Part shown: positions 46,481 through 57,800 of the stretch, one piece after another
Layout of the letters: every line of letters begins with the position of its first letter
Numbering within the stretch: position 1 is the stretch's first letter
Source of the DNA: Lactarius indigo
Lineage: Eukaryota > Basidiomycota > Agaricomycetes > Russulales > Russulaceae
DNA length: 64,000 nucleotides
Direction of reading: 5' to 3'
Assembly: GCA_025766275.1 (NCBI GenBank)
Contig: JAFKAC010000185.1
Location: 1 to 64,000, forward strand
The notes under the pieces: model-generated
The model's input: the letters and a program-made list of their open reading frames with translations, nothing else
Databases searched by the model: none
What the model was told of the DNA's origin: nothing
Position numbers and translations under genes: made by a program

Positions 46481-46743
46481 CCAGTGCCTGCCCACCTTTG
46501 GACAACCATCACGTGCCCCTGGATGCCTCAGACACCCTTGGAAGGCCCTCAGACGCCCTCAGATACCCTCAGACAGCCCTCACGCACCCTCCTCTTGCCC
46601 CTCCACACCCCCCTTTCTCTTCCTACCCCCTTTTCCCTCTCTGGCCACCCCAGGTGAGTCGCACAGGTCCCCTACTTTTATGTAGTTCATTCCTAGGTAC
46701 AAATACATGTATATAGCCTTGTTGCAAATAAATTTCTCTTAAA

Positions 46744-47064
46744 CTACTGCTCACTAATGCCCCTGATATAAGCCCTCAAGTCCTCAACTGGTCTGACTGC
46801 CTCCATTCCCTCCAGCTCTTCCATTTCATCCTTCTCTCCAAGCCCTTCAGTAAAATTGAGTTCCCTTTTATACTTTGCCTGAAACTTGAGTATCTGTATG
46901 GCTTCCATGCTGCCTGGCTTAAGGCGGTTCCTCCTGGCTCTAGCTGTCTCCTTGCTTGCTGAGAAGACACGCTCACATGGGACTGAAGTGGCTTGAATGG
47001 GGAGTAAGTCCATGGCAAGCTTGAAGAGTGTTGGCCACTTTTTCTGGTGTTCCTGCCATTCCAA
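46744..47064 (-). CDS. hAT transposase, last exon (C-terminal dimerisation domain)
   Basis: Exon 14 of the hAT transposase reads on the minus strand from an acceptor CTGACAGTAG to the TAG at 46744-46746. It encodes LEWQEHQKKWPTLFKLAMDL, then the hallmark hAT C-terminal motif LLPIQATSVPCERVFSASKE and TARARRNRLKPGSMEAIQIL. In this family this domain mediates dimerisation and is needed for transposition. It joins in frame to exon 13 (ending EFWQ at 54811) once the intron with its gypsy insert is removed. No stop or frameshift is present. Confidence 0.88.
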   Translation of the reverse strand: MEWQEHQKKWPTLFKLAMDLLPIQATSVPCERVFSASKETARARRNRLKPGSMEAIQILKFQAKYKRELNFTEGLGEKDEMEELEGMEAVRPVEDLRAYIRGISEQ

Positions 47065-47103
47065 CTACTGTCAGTACTCCCTAACAAAATGAACCATTCT
47101 ACA

Positions 47104-47581
47104 TGTTACGATCACAACCGGTTATGACTACGGACCGACTCAGTATTAGTCATGGACACTTACATCGTATCAGTCAGCATAAGTAGTACACATGTGATTG
47201 TGGCTCGTGTATGACTCATTCCTAGGATAGCTGTACTAGGGTTCGAGCTAGTTACGCTACTGGTTTCTTATTGTTCCAGCGGCACTTTAAAGCCCGCATG
47301 TATCTGTATAAGTAATCACTTTAGAAAACCAAGAACCCCATCTTGGTCTTCTTCAATCCACCACTTGACTTGCCTCCTGTTTGCCTTAGCCTCGAGCTAA
47401 GAGTACTTCCACTACTATCCGCCAAGGGATAGTACTTCTTCATCTTTGCTGCAAAGTGTGCCAAGCATGCCCTTGTTCAGCTTGTGTTGGGTTGATACGA
47501 AGTCCCCATTCGCCTAGTCCCCGCTAAGTCGATTACGCCTATCACGAGTCCAAGTCGGACTAATGCCGGTGGAGCGTAACA
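47104..47581 (+). repeat. 5' LTR of gypsy A
   Basis: It starts TGTTACGATC and ends GGAGCGTAACA. TATAAG is at 47307-47312. ACCAAGA...TCTTGGT forms a short hairpin at the presumed transcript start (47329-47347). Confidence 0.95.
47340..47350 (+). promoter_or_regulatory. Presumed transcript start of gypsy A
   Basis: ATCTTGGTCTT lies about 30 bases after TATAAG and is exactly complementary to the site after the LTR (47584-47594). Confidence 0.5.
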
Positions 47582-49548
47582 TTAAGACCAAGATCCTCAT
47601 CGTGGCATACTCAACCAGAGATCAGTGGACGTCTTTCCGTCCCTATCATATTGAACGACGAGGAGACCGCAACGTACCAACAAGATTCTTAGGAGCAGCC
47701 CAGTGGAGAGAACGAGGAGAGGATACTGGGTACTTTGTGGAGTTCAACAGTCCAAACCGTTTTCGACCCATTGAGTTCAATTTCGAACACCTTTGTTGGA
47801 CCGAGGTTACTTGGAATCCTATAGATCACCGCTGGGATATCGTACGACCAGCAGGAAGGAATTACAGCTGTGACATCGACGCGCAAGAACTCAACAGCCG
47901 CGCAGATTACAGTCCTATTGACGGACAAGCACAAGAGCATACTGACAAAGGAATCAGCAGAGAGGAAGCTTTCAAAAGTCAACAATCACCAAGCCGAGGA
48001 ACTATGCCGGCAGAAGAAGCTAGCCTAGGAGCTATTGGCGACCACATCATACAACGAACTGAGTCCCTAACTATCCACCAGCCTGAACCAGAAGTAATCC
48101 ATATTCACAGCCCAGCAGTCGCAATGGCAACTGCCACCATCACGCAAGAGGAAGTACAGCTTACCACTGAAGCAAGGGATCAAATAGCCCTAGAAGAGCA
48201 AAGATGCATCGCGGAAGAATCACGAGCCAATTTGGCTCCCATCAACCCATACACCGGTCACCGAATGACTGACAACGACGTAGCAATTCATCGTGCCATT
48301 GGGCCGGACATAGCTGATCCTCCTAGTGGTGGAAGAGGACCCCCTGGCGACTTACCAGGAGAGGGACCCCCACCCAGAGGACCCAGATTTGGAGGATTCC
48401 CTGGAGGATTCCCAGGAGGACCACCAGGAGGAGGATTACCAGGTGCAGGTCCTGTTGTTCCCCCTCCAAATAGTAAACTAGCTGGCGAAGCACCCACAGT
48501 ATTCGATGGGGAACGCGCGAAAGTCGAAGCGTTTCTCACTCAATGGCACGTTTACTGGGGCATGAATGCAGACGAAGGCATCATGGCCACACCATACCGA
48601 CGAGCCCTCCTCTTTCTATCATACATCAAGGGTGTCAACGTCAGCAAATGGGTGTTAGCAATGCTCACCTGGCTTAATGGTCAAGTACAAGCAGGGATAC
48701 CCCAAACAAGCGAAGGACTGTGGAACGAAGTTACGTGGAGCTTCATGCAGCGCTTCAGAAACACAATGGAACAAGAACAAACCCAATACGAATTAAGAAA
48801 GGGGCTCAAAATGATTGGGGGTAATCTAGATGAGTATTGCACTCAATTCAAACAGCTAGTGTGACGTGCACATTACCGGCTTGATGACCCCCAGACACTT
48901 GACCTATTCGCAAGTGGACTACCCACCGACTTGTACTCCAAAGTATACACCCTCAACTCCCCACAAAACTATCGCGAGTGGAAAGAGGCAGCCACTACCT
49001 GCCAGCAACAATATATGCATCTCAAAGCCATGCTCAACAAGGGAGCGCCACAGAAGCAAGAAAGATCGCAAGCGCAACGACAACGCCCTTGACAAGGACC
49101 ACCAAGAAGCTCCTGGCAACCCAGGAACCTCCCACAAGACCCAAATGCGATGGACACGTCCGCAGATCGCATTAGGGGGCGATTAACAGGAGCAGAAGAC
49201 ATACTCGCTCCTCGCCCCCCATATCGACCTCGAGGAGGGTTCCTACAAAGAGGAGGAGGACGTAATAACCCAAGGCCAGTCACTTGTTACAATTGTGGAA
49301 AGGACGGACACATGGCCCAAGATTGCAGACAGCCACGAAGGGATTATCAGTCCCAAGCATCCACTAGTCGGTATATCGATACTGACTACCATCAACAAGA
49401 ACCCGAAGTCGCTACCAGGGCAGTTCAAGAAGTACCCCCTCAACAGCGTGCCAGTGACTGGCTTAATGGAGTAGCAGGAGAATCGGACGACGTCAAAGAT
49501 ATTATCCTCCAACAGTTGTGGAAGAAGGAGGATTTTCAGGACGCCTGA
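47563..49548 (+). pseudogene. gag of gypsy A, two TGA stops
   Basis: The only upstream ATG (47563) lies in the last bases of the LTR. The frame reads across the primer-binding site into ILIVAYSTRDQWTSFRPYHI and a conserved N-terminal domain. A Gly/Pro-rich tract (48305-48470) follows, then the capsid core (about 48490-48860; RRALLFLSYIKGVNVSKWVL). TGA at 48862 and again near 49091 interrupts it; both are CGA-type hits before R/Q-rich codons. The frame resumes to a CCHC knuckle, CYNCGKDGHMAQDC (about 49288-49329), and stops TGA at 49546-49548. The partner LTR has ACG at the ATG position. Confidence 0.88.
47582..47594 (+). promoter_or_regulatory. Presumed self-priming primer-binding site of gypsy A
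   Basis: TTAAGACCAAGAT follows the LTR. Its last 11 bases (47584-47594) are complementary to 47340-47350. This is the same arrangement as in family B but with unrelated sequence. Confidence 0.6.
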
Positions 49549-52500
49549 ACCCATCGGCCTGGGTAAGGGCAGTCAATTGTAACAGTGTAATCATGACTTG
49601 CTATCGTTCAATGAGAGTTCCAGTATCGATTCACACCAGTTACGCAATGGCCAACATACGAGCATTAGTTGACTCAGGAGCAACCCATTGCTTCATGAGA
49701 CCCTCCTTCATCAAAAGGATGGGGTTTGGGACCAAACCATTAGATGTCCCAAAGAAGATATGGAATATCGATAATACCGAAAACAAGTCGGGGCGTATTA
49801 CCCACTATGTTGATGTGGATGTGCAAACTAAAGGAATTAATAAGGAAATACGCTTCCTCATCACGGACATAGGGGACGAAGACGTCGTATTAGGATACCC
49901 ATGGCTCGCCATATACGACCCTCACATCAAATGGTCGCAAGCAGCCATACATGAAGCAATGCTCCCCATTGTCATCCGGTCCGTAAACCCCCGCATCGAA
50001 CGAATTACACCCATAGTGGCAGCATCCTCAGTACAGGACGATGAGTACGAAATTGTACACTCCTGTGTCATTACCGACGAACAACGACAACAATTTGAAG
50101 AAGACTGTCGAATCAGGGCAACAGCCATGGACCTCGCTATCGCTGCCCACCAATATGTCACTAAAGCTGAGTTACCCCCTGAATATCGAGAATTTGAACG
50201 TCTCTTCAGTGAAGAAGCGTCAGACAGGTTTCCTCCCAGTAGACCCTGGGATCATGTGATCGAATTCAAACCAGGGACAGCTGATGCCATCGACTGTAAA
50301 ATATACCCAATGACTCAAGAGGAAGACAAGAAGTTACGGGAATGGATAGACGAACAGCTAAAGAAGGGGTATATAAGGCCCTCCAAATCCCCGTATGCGT
50401 CGTCTTTCTTCTTCATCAAAAAGAAGGATGGAAAACTATGGCCAGTGCAGGACTACCGGAAGATCAACGCAGTCACCATTCGCAATCAATACCCCCTCCC
50501 TCTCATTTCCAACCTCATCACGGATCTGAGCAATGCCCATATTTACACTAAACTTGACGTCAGGTGGGGGTATAACAACGTGCGCATCAAGGAAGGAGAT
50601 GAAGAGAAAGCAGCGTTCAAAACACGATACGGACTTTTTGAGCCTACGGTGATGTTTTTCGGCCTAACCAACTCCCCTGCCACATTCCAGACCATGATGA
50701 ACTTCATATTTAGGGATATCATGGCAAAACATGAAGCACGTGGGACGGTTATCAGAGTCTACATGGATGACATTGGCATCGCCACTGGACTCAAACATTC
50801 ACTAAGCGATCACATTGAAGCAGTCAAAGACGTCCTCCGCGTATCAGCAGAGCACAACCTCTATTACAAACTCGAAAAATGCCTCTTCCACTCCCCACGC
50901 ATGGATTACCTGGGGGTAATCCTTGAAAAGGGGGTGACACACATGGACCCTGTCAAAATTTCCGGCATTAAGGACTGGCCTATGCCAACCAAAGTTAAGG
51001 ACGTCTGCTCTTTTCTTGGATTTTGCAATTTTTATCGACCTTTTATACGAGGTTTTGCAACCAAGGCACGACCACTCAACAAACTCACACGAAAAGACAT
51101 CGAATGGCATTGGGGATCCGAAGAAGAAAAGGCATTTCAAGACCTCAATGCCCTTGTCACCAGTGAACCCGTCCTAGCGCATCCCGATCTCACCCAACAA
51201 TTTGAATTAGAGGTTGACGCCTCAGGTTTTGCAACTGGGGCAGTCCTCCTTCAGCGCAAAGGAGATGGCAAACGACACCCCATTGGTTATTACTCATCCA
51301 CCCTCAACGAAGCAGAACGGAATTATGACATCTACGACCTCGAACTCCTGGCAATTGTCAAAGCTTTCCGCCATTGGAGGCCTCTCTTAGCAGGCTCCCC
51401 CCACAAGATCAAGGTCTTCTCCGACCATCTTAACCTACAATACTGGAAGTCGCCGCAGAAGATTAGCCAACGCATTGCCCGGGAAGTACTCAAACTTTCT
51501 GAGTACAACTTTGAAATTCATCACATCAAAGGAACTTCCAACAGGCGCGCCGACGCACTGTCGCGAAGACCAGACTACGACCAGGGAGAACATGACAACG
51601 AAGGGATAACAGTACTACCAGAGCGTCTTTATACGCGCCAACATCCTGGAAGAACCACGAAATCCCCACAAGAGACCGGAGATTCTACCAGTAGAAATGA
51701 CTCCTGAACACCCCATTTATGAACAAGACACAGCTAAGTTGAAGCCTTGGGTTGACGCGCATAAACTAAAAGACATTGAGGGGACATGGTATAAAGACGG
51801 ATGTCGAGTGGTCACCGGCGGCATCCATGACAAACGCACCATCATCGCAGCACACCACGACTCTCCTGTATACGGTCATCCAGGCATTAAACGCACCCTC
51901 CAACTGACAGAGCAACATTACTGGTGGCCACAGATGAAAAACGACGTCACGGATTACGTAAAAGGGTGCGCGGAATGCCAACAACACAAGGTCAATCTCC
52001 GCCCCATCCAAGCGCCTCTGCAACCCATCTATCCCAAGCCAGAAGCTCTGCTGTTTGAGACTATCGCAGTGGACTTCATTACCAAACTCCCTGTCTCCTG
52101 CAGCTACGATTCCATCCTGACGATAACAGATCATGATTGCACCAAAGCCACTGTTTTCATTCCTTGCAACGAAGAAGTAACTGCCAAAGGAACAGCCACC
52201 CTGTACGTCTCTCACGTCTTCCCACGATTTGGGCTCCCCTCGCACGTTATCGCGTTATCAGCGATCGAGACCCCCGCTTCGCATCAAAGTTCATGAGGGA
52301 GATATGCAAAATTCTTGGCATCAGCCAAAACATTTCAACCGCTTACCATCCCAGAACCGACGGCCAATCAGAATGAACAAACCAATGGCTGGAACAATAC
52401 CTCTGTTTCTGGGTAAATGAATGGCAAGACGACTGGGTTTGTTATCTGCCTATGGCAGAATTCATGCACAACAATTGGCCAAACGAAACCACGCGGGAGT

Positions 52501-54320
52501 CCCCCTTCTTCCTCTTATCAGGATTCAACCCTTGCACTGATTGGACTGATAGGCCGTCCCCTATCCCACAGGTGTCGTTAAGACTAGATCAGTTCAAACA
52601 GGCACGGCAGCGCACCTTCTCCTGTATGTTCAGGGCGCAGAAGTCATGGGTCAAACACAAAGATACGCCCAAGTTCAACGAAGGGGACCTTGTGCGGCTT
52701 GAAGGTCGCCACCTATGTACACATCAGCCAACCGCAAAATTAGCTGCAAAACGGCATGGGCCATTTAAGGTCATCCAGGTGATGTCCCCTGTCAATTATC
52801 GCCTCGAACTTCCCACGCAGTGGAGCATCCATGACGTCTTCCACATAGATCTTCTCACACCTTATCACGAGACACCCACGCACGGACCAAACTACCAGCG
52901 CCCACCACCGGATTTGGTAGATAACGAAGAAGAATATGAGGTCGAGAAGATTCTAGACTCTCAGCAATTCGGCAGAAGACGTCGGCTCCAGTACCTTGTC
53001 AAATGGAAGGGCTACCCAGACTCGGACAATCAGTGGGTCGATAAGGATGACGTCTTTGCTGACCAAGCCATTCGGGACTTCAAAACTTCGAACCCCAACC
53101 AAGAAGTGCATATAAGGGCCGCGCAATGTCGTGCTAAGTCTCCATTCCCCACTCCTGACCTCCATCCTCTCATGACTACCCCAACTACCAATGCCTCCAC
53201 ACCGAACCCCACACTCGTCGAACACCTTGCCAGGGGTGCAGTGGCCCGTAATGCGCTACACACCTTCAGAGCTCCTGAAGATGTCCCCAACGAAGAGGGG
53301 CTTATCACCCAGCAAGAGTGGGACACTGTCCAGAGATGCTTCCCCTTACCTACCAGAGGGGTCCTCACCGACAACACCACCCCCACTTACAATCTCATCG
53401 ACCCCGATACTGGTCAGCAGTTCAACACCACCCCCATCACCGCTGAAGAACTCGCCGCCCTTTGAGCGGCTCTCCCAAGCGTTGACGAGCGCGCAATCGC
53501 TCCGAGCATGGGAGATGCAGTGGAAGGAGACAGCACGCAAGTGGCAGGACGAACAGTTACACCTGGTGGAGATGCGAAGAAAGGTGAGGAAGGCGAGGCA
53601 GAAATATTGGAGGACAATAACGCTATCTATGACGATAGCGATCAATACCCGGCGAGACACTCTTTCCTCAGAACACAAGGCCACACTGACAATCCCAATG
53701 CCACCCCTTATATCGTCTACACCAACGGAGACCCCATGTACAGGGGAGACATCCGAGTCTTCTGAGTGGCGCCCCACGAGCCCAGATCTCCCAAAGACGA
53801 TCCCGCCTCCCTTATGGCGCCAGAAGGGTTCCGGCGCAATAGGGGACCCAATTCAATTCCCTTCAAGGTCACACTCCCCGGAGGACGAGTTGTGAACACT
53901 GACCATGTGCAGGTGGTCATGTGCAGCAACCCATTCGTGCTAGGGTTGGTGAGTGGCTCGCCATACGTCTATGGCCAACCTCTGTACGCCAAGCCACATC
54001 GCCCCCACAATGACTGAGCCTTCATCGCCCATGAAGACCTCATCATGATCAAAGAAGGGAACACCACCGACCATGCCCTTGAAAAGATAGGGGATGAATC
54101 CCTCACCGCCAAGATTCACCACTATCGGGCAGCCGCGTTTCATGAGGACTGGTTGTTAACGCGCATGAGGGAGATCAGGCTCCAATTGGCGAATGTTACG
54201 CAGGATAAGTTGGACTCCATCTATAGGTTGGAGGTAACACCTTTTGGCGAATCGAAGAGGTGCAGAAGGACTGGCCATTGTCGGCTTTCATGCGAGGTGG
54301 GCCTCGCATCTGAAAAGGGG
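49500..54320 (+). pseudogene. pol of gypsy A with chromodomain and fused 3' module
   Basis: Pol overlaps gag in the -1 frame and is open from about 49518 to 51707. Protease is LVDSGATHCF (about 49667). The RT has RPSKSPYASSFFFIKKKDGK and VYMDDIGIAT (50758). RNase H has EVDASGFATGAVLLQ (51211). The integrase follows (51697 on): C-x2-C (CAECQQHK), VDFITKLP (52071). An 8-bp tandem duplication at 52245-52260 shifts the frame at the second Asp motif, and a TGA follows the catalytic Glu (DGQSE, about 52374). The chromodomain is EEEYEVEKILDSQQF then YLVKWKGYPDSDNQW (about 52930-53045). The same frame continues past TGA at 53463, 53763 and 54015 through a module with LPGGRVVN and GSPYVYGQPLY (about 53875-53990) and a helical tail. 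Confidence 0.92.
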
Positions 54321-54324
54321 GTAA

Positions 54325-54802
54325 TGTTATGATCACAACCGGTTATGACTACGGACCAACTCAGTATTAGTCATGGACACTTACATCGTATCAGTCAGCA
54401 TAAGTAGTACACATGTGATTGTGGCTCGTGTATGACTCATTCCTAGGATAGCTGTACTAGGGTTCGAGCTAGTTACGCTACTGGTTTCTTATTGTTCCAG
54501 CAGCGCTTTAAAGCCCACGTGTATCTGTATAAGTAGTCACTTTAGAAAACCAAGAACCCCATCTTGGTCTTCTTCAATCCACCACTTGACTCGCCTCCTG
54601 TTTGCCTTAGCCTTGAGCTAAGAGTACTTCCACTACTATCCGCCAAGGGATAGTACTTCTTCATCTTTGCTGCAAAGTGTGCCAAGCGTGCCCTTGTTCA
54701 GCTTGCGTTGGGTTGATATGAAGTCCCCATTCGCCTAGTCCCCGCTAAGTCGATTATGCCTATCACGAGTCCAAGTCGGACTAACGCCAGTGGAGCGTAA
54801 CA
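54325..54802 (+). repeat. 3' LTR of gypsy A
   Basis: It starts TGTTATGATC after the tract AAAAGGGGGTAA and ends GGAGCGTAACA. It is 478 bp, the same as the 5' LTR. CTACA follows. Confidence 0.95.
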
Positions 54803-54810
54803 CTACACAC

Positions 54811-57800
54811 CTGCCAGAACTCAAGAATATTGGCATATTTGACTGGGGCTGCTAGATAGTCATCAACTTCACCTTCTAAGGTATTTGCCTGTGGTCTGTA
54901 GACAGGCATTGGGCCAATACCAAGGTTTGCCAAAGTGGCCTGCATGCCACCAAATGGTTCAGTGGGTGGAGGGGGTACAGTTGATCTAGTAGGGGCTCTA
55001 GATGGTGTGTACAATGGTCTGAGCTACTTAGAATTTTAGTTTTAGAGTAGCATGATAAAATTAAAAGCACTCACTGCATCAAGGAGGTGGTGCTTTACTG
55101 CTTCAGAAACATTTGATTGGTAGTGTTGCTTGAACCATTCAAGCTTTGTCAAAGGGTTAAGAACTGTTCACATGAGATGAGAAATTATGCAGAATATTAA
55201 GACAGCCACTCACCCATTGAAAGCTGATATACTGGAAGGTCAAGGGCCTGGATAGAATATGGAACTATCTTCTCTGAAGCTTTTCCAATAATAAGACCAA
55301 TATCCTGTCTCTCAGTCTCCAAGGTATTTGCCAAGTCATTCAGGGTTTTTAAAAAACCCTCAAATGCAGCAACTGTGCCACAAAGTGTTGGTGTCTTCTC
55401 ATAAGAAAGTGATTGCTGATACCAGAAGGGAATCTAATAAATTAATTAATAGACAATCAGAGAGAGAAAATGTCTGCACACCTGAAGAATTCTCTGAAGT
55501 CCCCCAAGGACCCTCCAATCTTCCTCATCTAATGGGTCTGGCCCTCCCTCCTGAGCAAACCTATCAATTGCCTAACTCAAAGTTAGCATTAGAATTTATT
55601 AAATGGTATAAAACATACCTCTCTCAAAATAAATGCCCTCTTGATCATTAAATAGGCAGAGGACCACCTGGTCTCCACATCAAGGATTAATTGCAAAGGA
55701 GGCACATTTGACTCCTTTGCAATTGCAGAAAATATATCACACCTTTGTGATGAGTTGCGGATCTATTATAAATAAGTTAGAAAAAAAAAGAAAGAAAAAA
55801 CTCGGAAAAAGAAAAAAGAAAAAAGAAAAAAGAAAAAAGAAAAAGAAAAAAGAAAAAAGAAAAAAGAAAAAAGAAAAAAGAAAAAAGAAAAAAGAAAAAA
55901 GAAAAAAGAAAAAAGAAAAAAGAAAAAGAAAAAGAAAAAGAAAAAGAAAAAGAAAAAGAAAAAGAAAAAGAAAAAGAAAAAGAAAAAGAAAAAGAAAAAG
56001 AAAAAGAAAAAGAAAAAGAAAAAGAAAAAGAAAAAGAAAAAGAAAAAGAAAAAGAAAAAGAAAAAGAAAAAGAAAAAGAAAAAGAAAAAGAAAAGAAAAA
56101 GAAAAAGAAAAAGAAAAAGAAAAAGAAAAAGAAAAAGAAAAAGAAAAGAAAAAGAAAAAGAAAAAGAAAAAGAAAAAGAAAAGAAAAAGAAAAAGAAAAA
56201 GAAAAAGAAAAAGAAAAAGAAAAAGAAAAAGAAAAAAAGACAAAAAGACAAAAAGACAAAAAGACAAAAAGACAAAAAGACAAAAAAACTCGAAAAAAAA
56301 GAAGGGAAAAGAAGAAAAAACAGAAAGAAAAAGAAAAAAAAAAAAAGGAAAGGCTCACATAAACAATAATTTGCTGAAGCCTTTTAACTTGGTCAAAACC
56401 AAGTTCAACTGCTTCCTCAAGCATTGCCTTGCATGCAAGATTTACAATATGGGCAAAGCATCTAAAAAGTGTTAGCAAAAAAATATTAAATAGTTTGACA
56501 CTTACCTGATGTGGCGCTGCTCTGCAGAAAACCCAGTATTAGGATATTGCTTCTTTAACTGAGTTTCTAGTGCCTCCATCATAGAGCTGTTGTTGGATGC
56601 ATTATCTGTTGTTATCCAACCAATCTTTATTTAAAAAAAAAATTAATTAGTCGAAATTTATATATAAAATGAAGTAGACATTACGTTTCTTTCAAGCCCC
56701 ATCCTAGTAATGATAAAATGAAAGACCTCAGCTAACCTCTCTCCAGTGTGGGACCCAGGAAAATAGACAAATCCAATAAGGTCAGCTCTAAGGGTTAGCT
56801 TTTGCTGGCCATCTTGAGTCTGGATCTGCTCCAGCCAGTGAACAGTAACAGCCATGTATGGCTTGAGGTCAGGGTCTGTCCACATGTCTGTGGTAAAAGA
56901 GACCCTCCCAAGGCAGCTTGTCTAAATAGAAGTTACCCCTCAAGCACTAAGATATAATAATAAAATATTACCTGAATATGCTGAGACAAATTGTGGAGTG
57001 CCTCTGTACAGTTCTCCACAATGCACTTCTGCATAGTGGTCCTGTGAGGGATGTCTGCATCACTCAGCTCAGGGTGGAGTAGGAGACACAGGTGGCGGAA
57101 CTCTGGTCTCTCCACAATCATCATAGGCTAAAAAAAAAAAAAAAAAAACATTAAATAGGGAAAAAAAATTAAAATTAAATAAAAACCTGATCTGTGGCAA
57201 CAATAAATTGCACAAGGCCATCTAAAAAGTTGTCTTGAGTGAAGGGAGTGCGGTGCCTAGCTTGATGCTCTACAGGAACTCCAGTAACTCTTGCAACAGC
57301 TTCTTCTCCCTCTTTACCTCTCAGCTCAATTTTGAGTCTTTGGCACTCTGTAACCCACTCATCTGCATGGTGATTGAGCAGATGGGATCGCAGAGGACCT
57401 GTTGCAGTAGTGGAGCGATATGAGTGTACTTTGATGGACGCATCCTCTTGATGAAGTATCCTACAAAAATAATTTTTAGAAATAAAAATAAAAATAAGAA
57501 TAAAAAACTCACAAGCAAAACTTGCACTGTTTCTTCCCATCAAGAGCCTGCAAAAACCTCAAGGTATCATCACCTGAGCCCAGCCTTGAACCAGCTTTTT
57601 GAGCCCTCCTTGGGCAGTGAGTTGGAGTTGGAGGGTCAGAGTTGCCTTCCTGAGGGCTATTGAAATTAGCACCACCCTCCTGAGAGCCATCTGACCCATT
57701 TCCAAGGTCAAAGTTCTCAGGTTGGGGTGAGCTAAGGCCTCCCTGTATTAAATTTGTTAAAAAATGATTATAAAATTAATAAAATAGATACTCACTTGAT

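Larger units (their letters stand above)
47104..54802 (+). mobile_element. Ty3/gypsy chromovirus A, full length with CTACA duplication
   Basis: Two 478-bp LTRs (47104-47581 and 54325-54802) are flanked by CTACA at 47099-47103 and at 54803-54807. Gag, pol with chromodomain and a pol-fused 3' module lie between. The element is inserted in an intron of the hAT gene, in the opposite orientation. The LTR pair differs at about 15 positions by eye, all but one of them CpG transitions. Confidence 0.96.

Noticed and set aside
45717..46685. 322-codon Leu/Pro/Ser-rich open frame on +
   Set aside because: It lies in GC-rich tandem repeats in the hAT arm, and is repetitive and motif-free.
55784..56352. 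Possible CRISPR-like or telomere-like array
   Set aside because: The unit is 5-6 bases with no spacers, and the motif is not a telomere repeat; the sequence is a eukaryotic fungal one.
55708..56478. Long Lys/Arg-rich and Phe/Leu-rich open frames on both strands
   Set aside because: They are translations of the AAAAAG simple repeat and lie inside a hAT intron.
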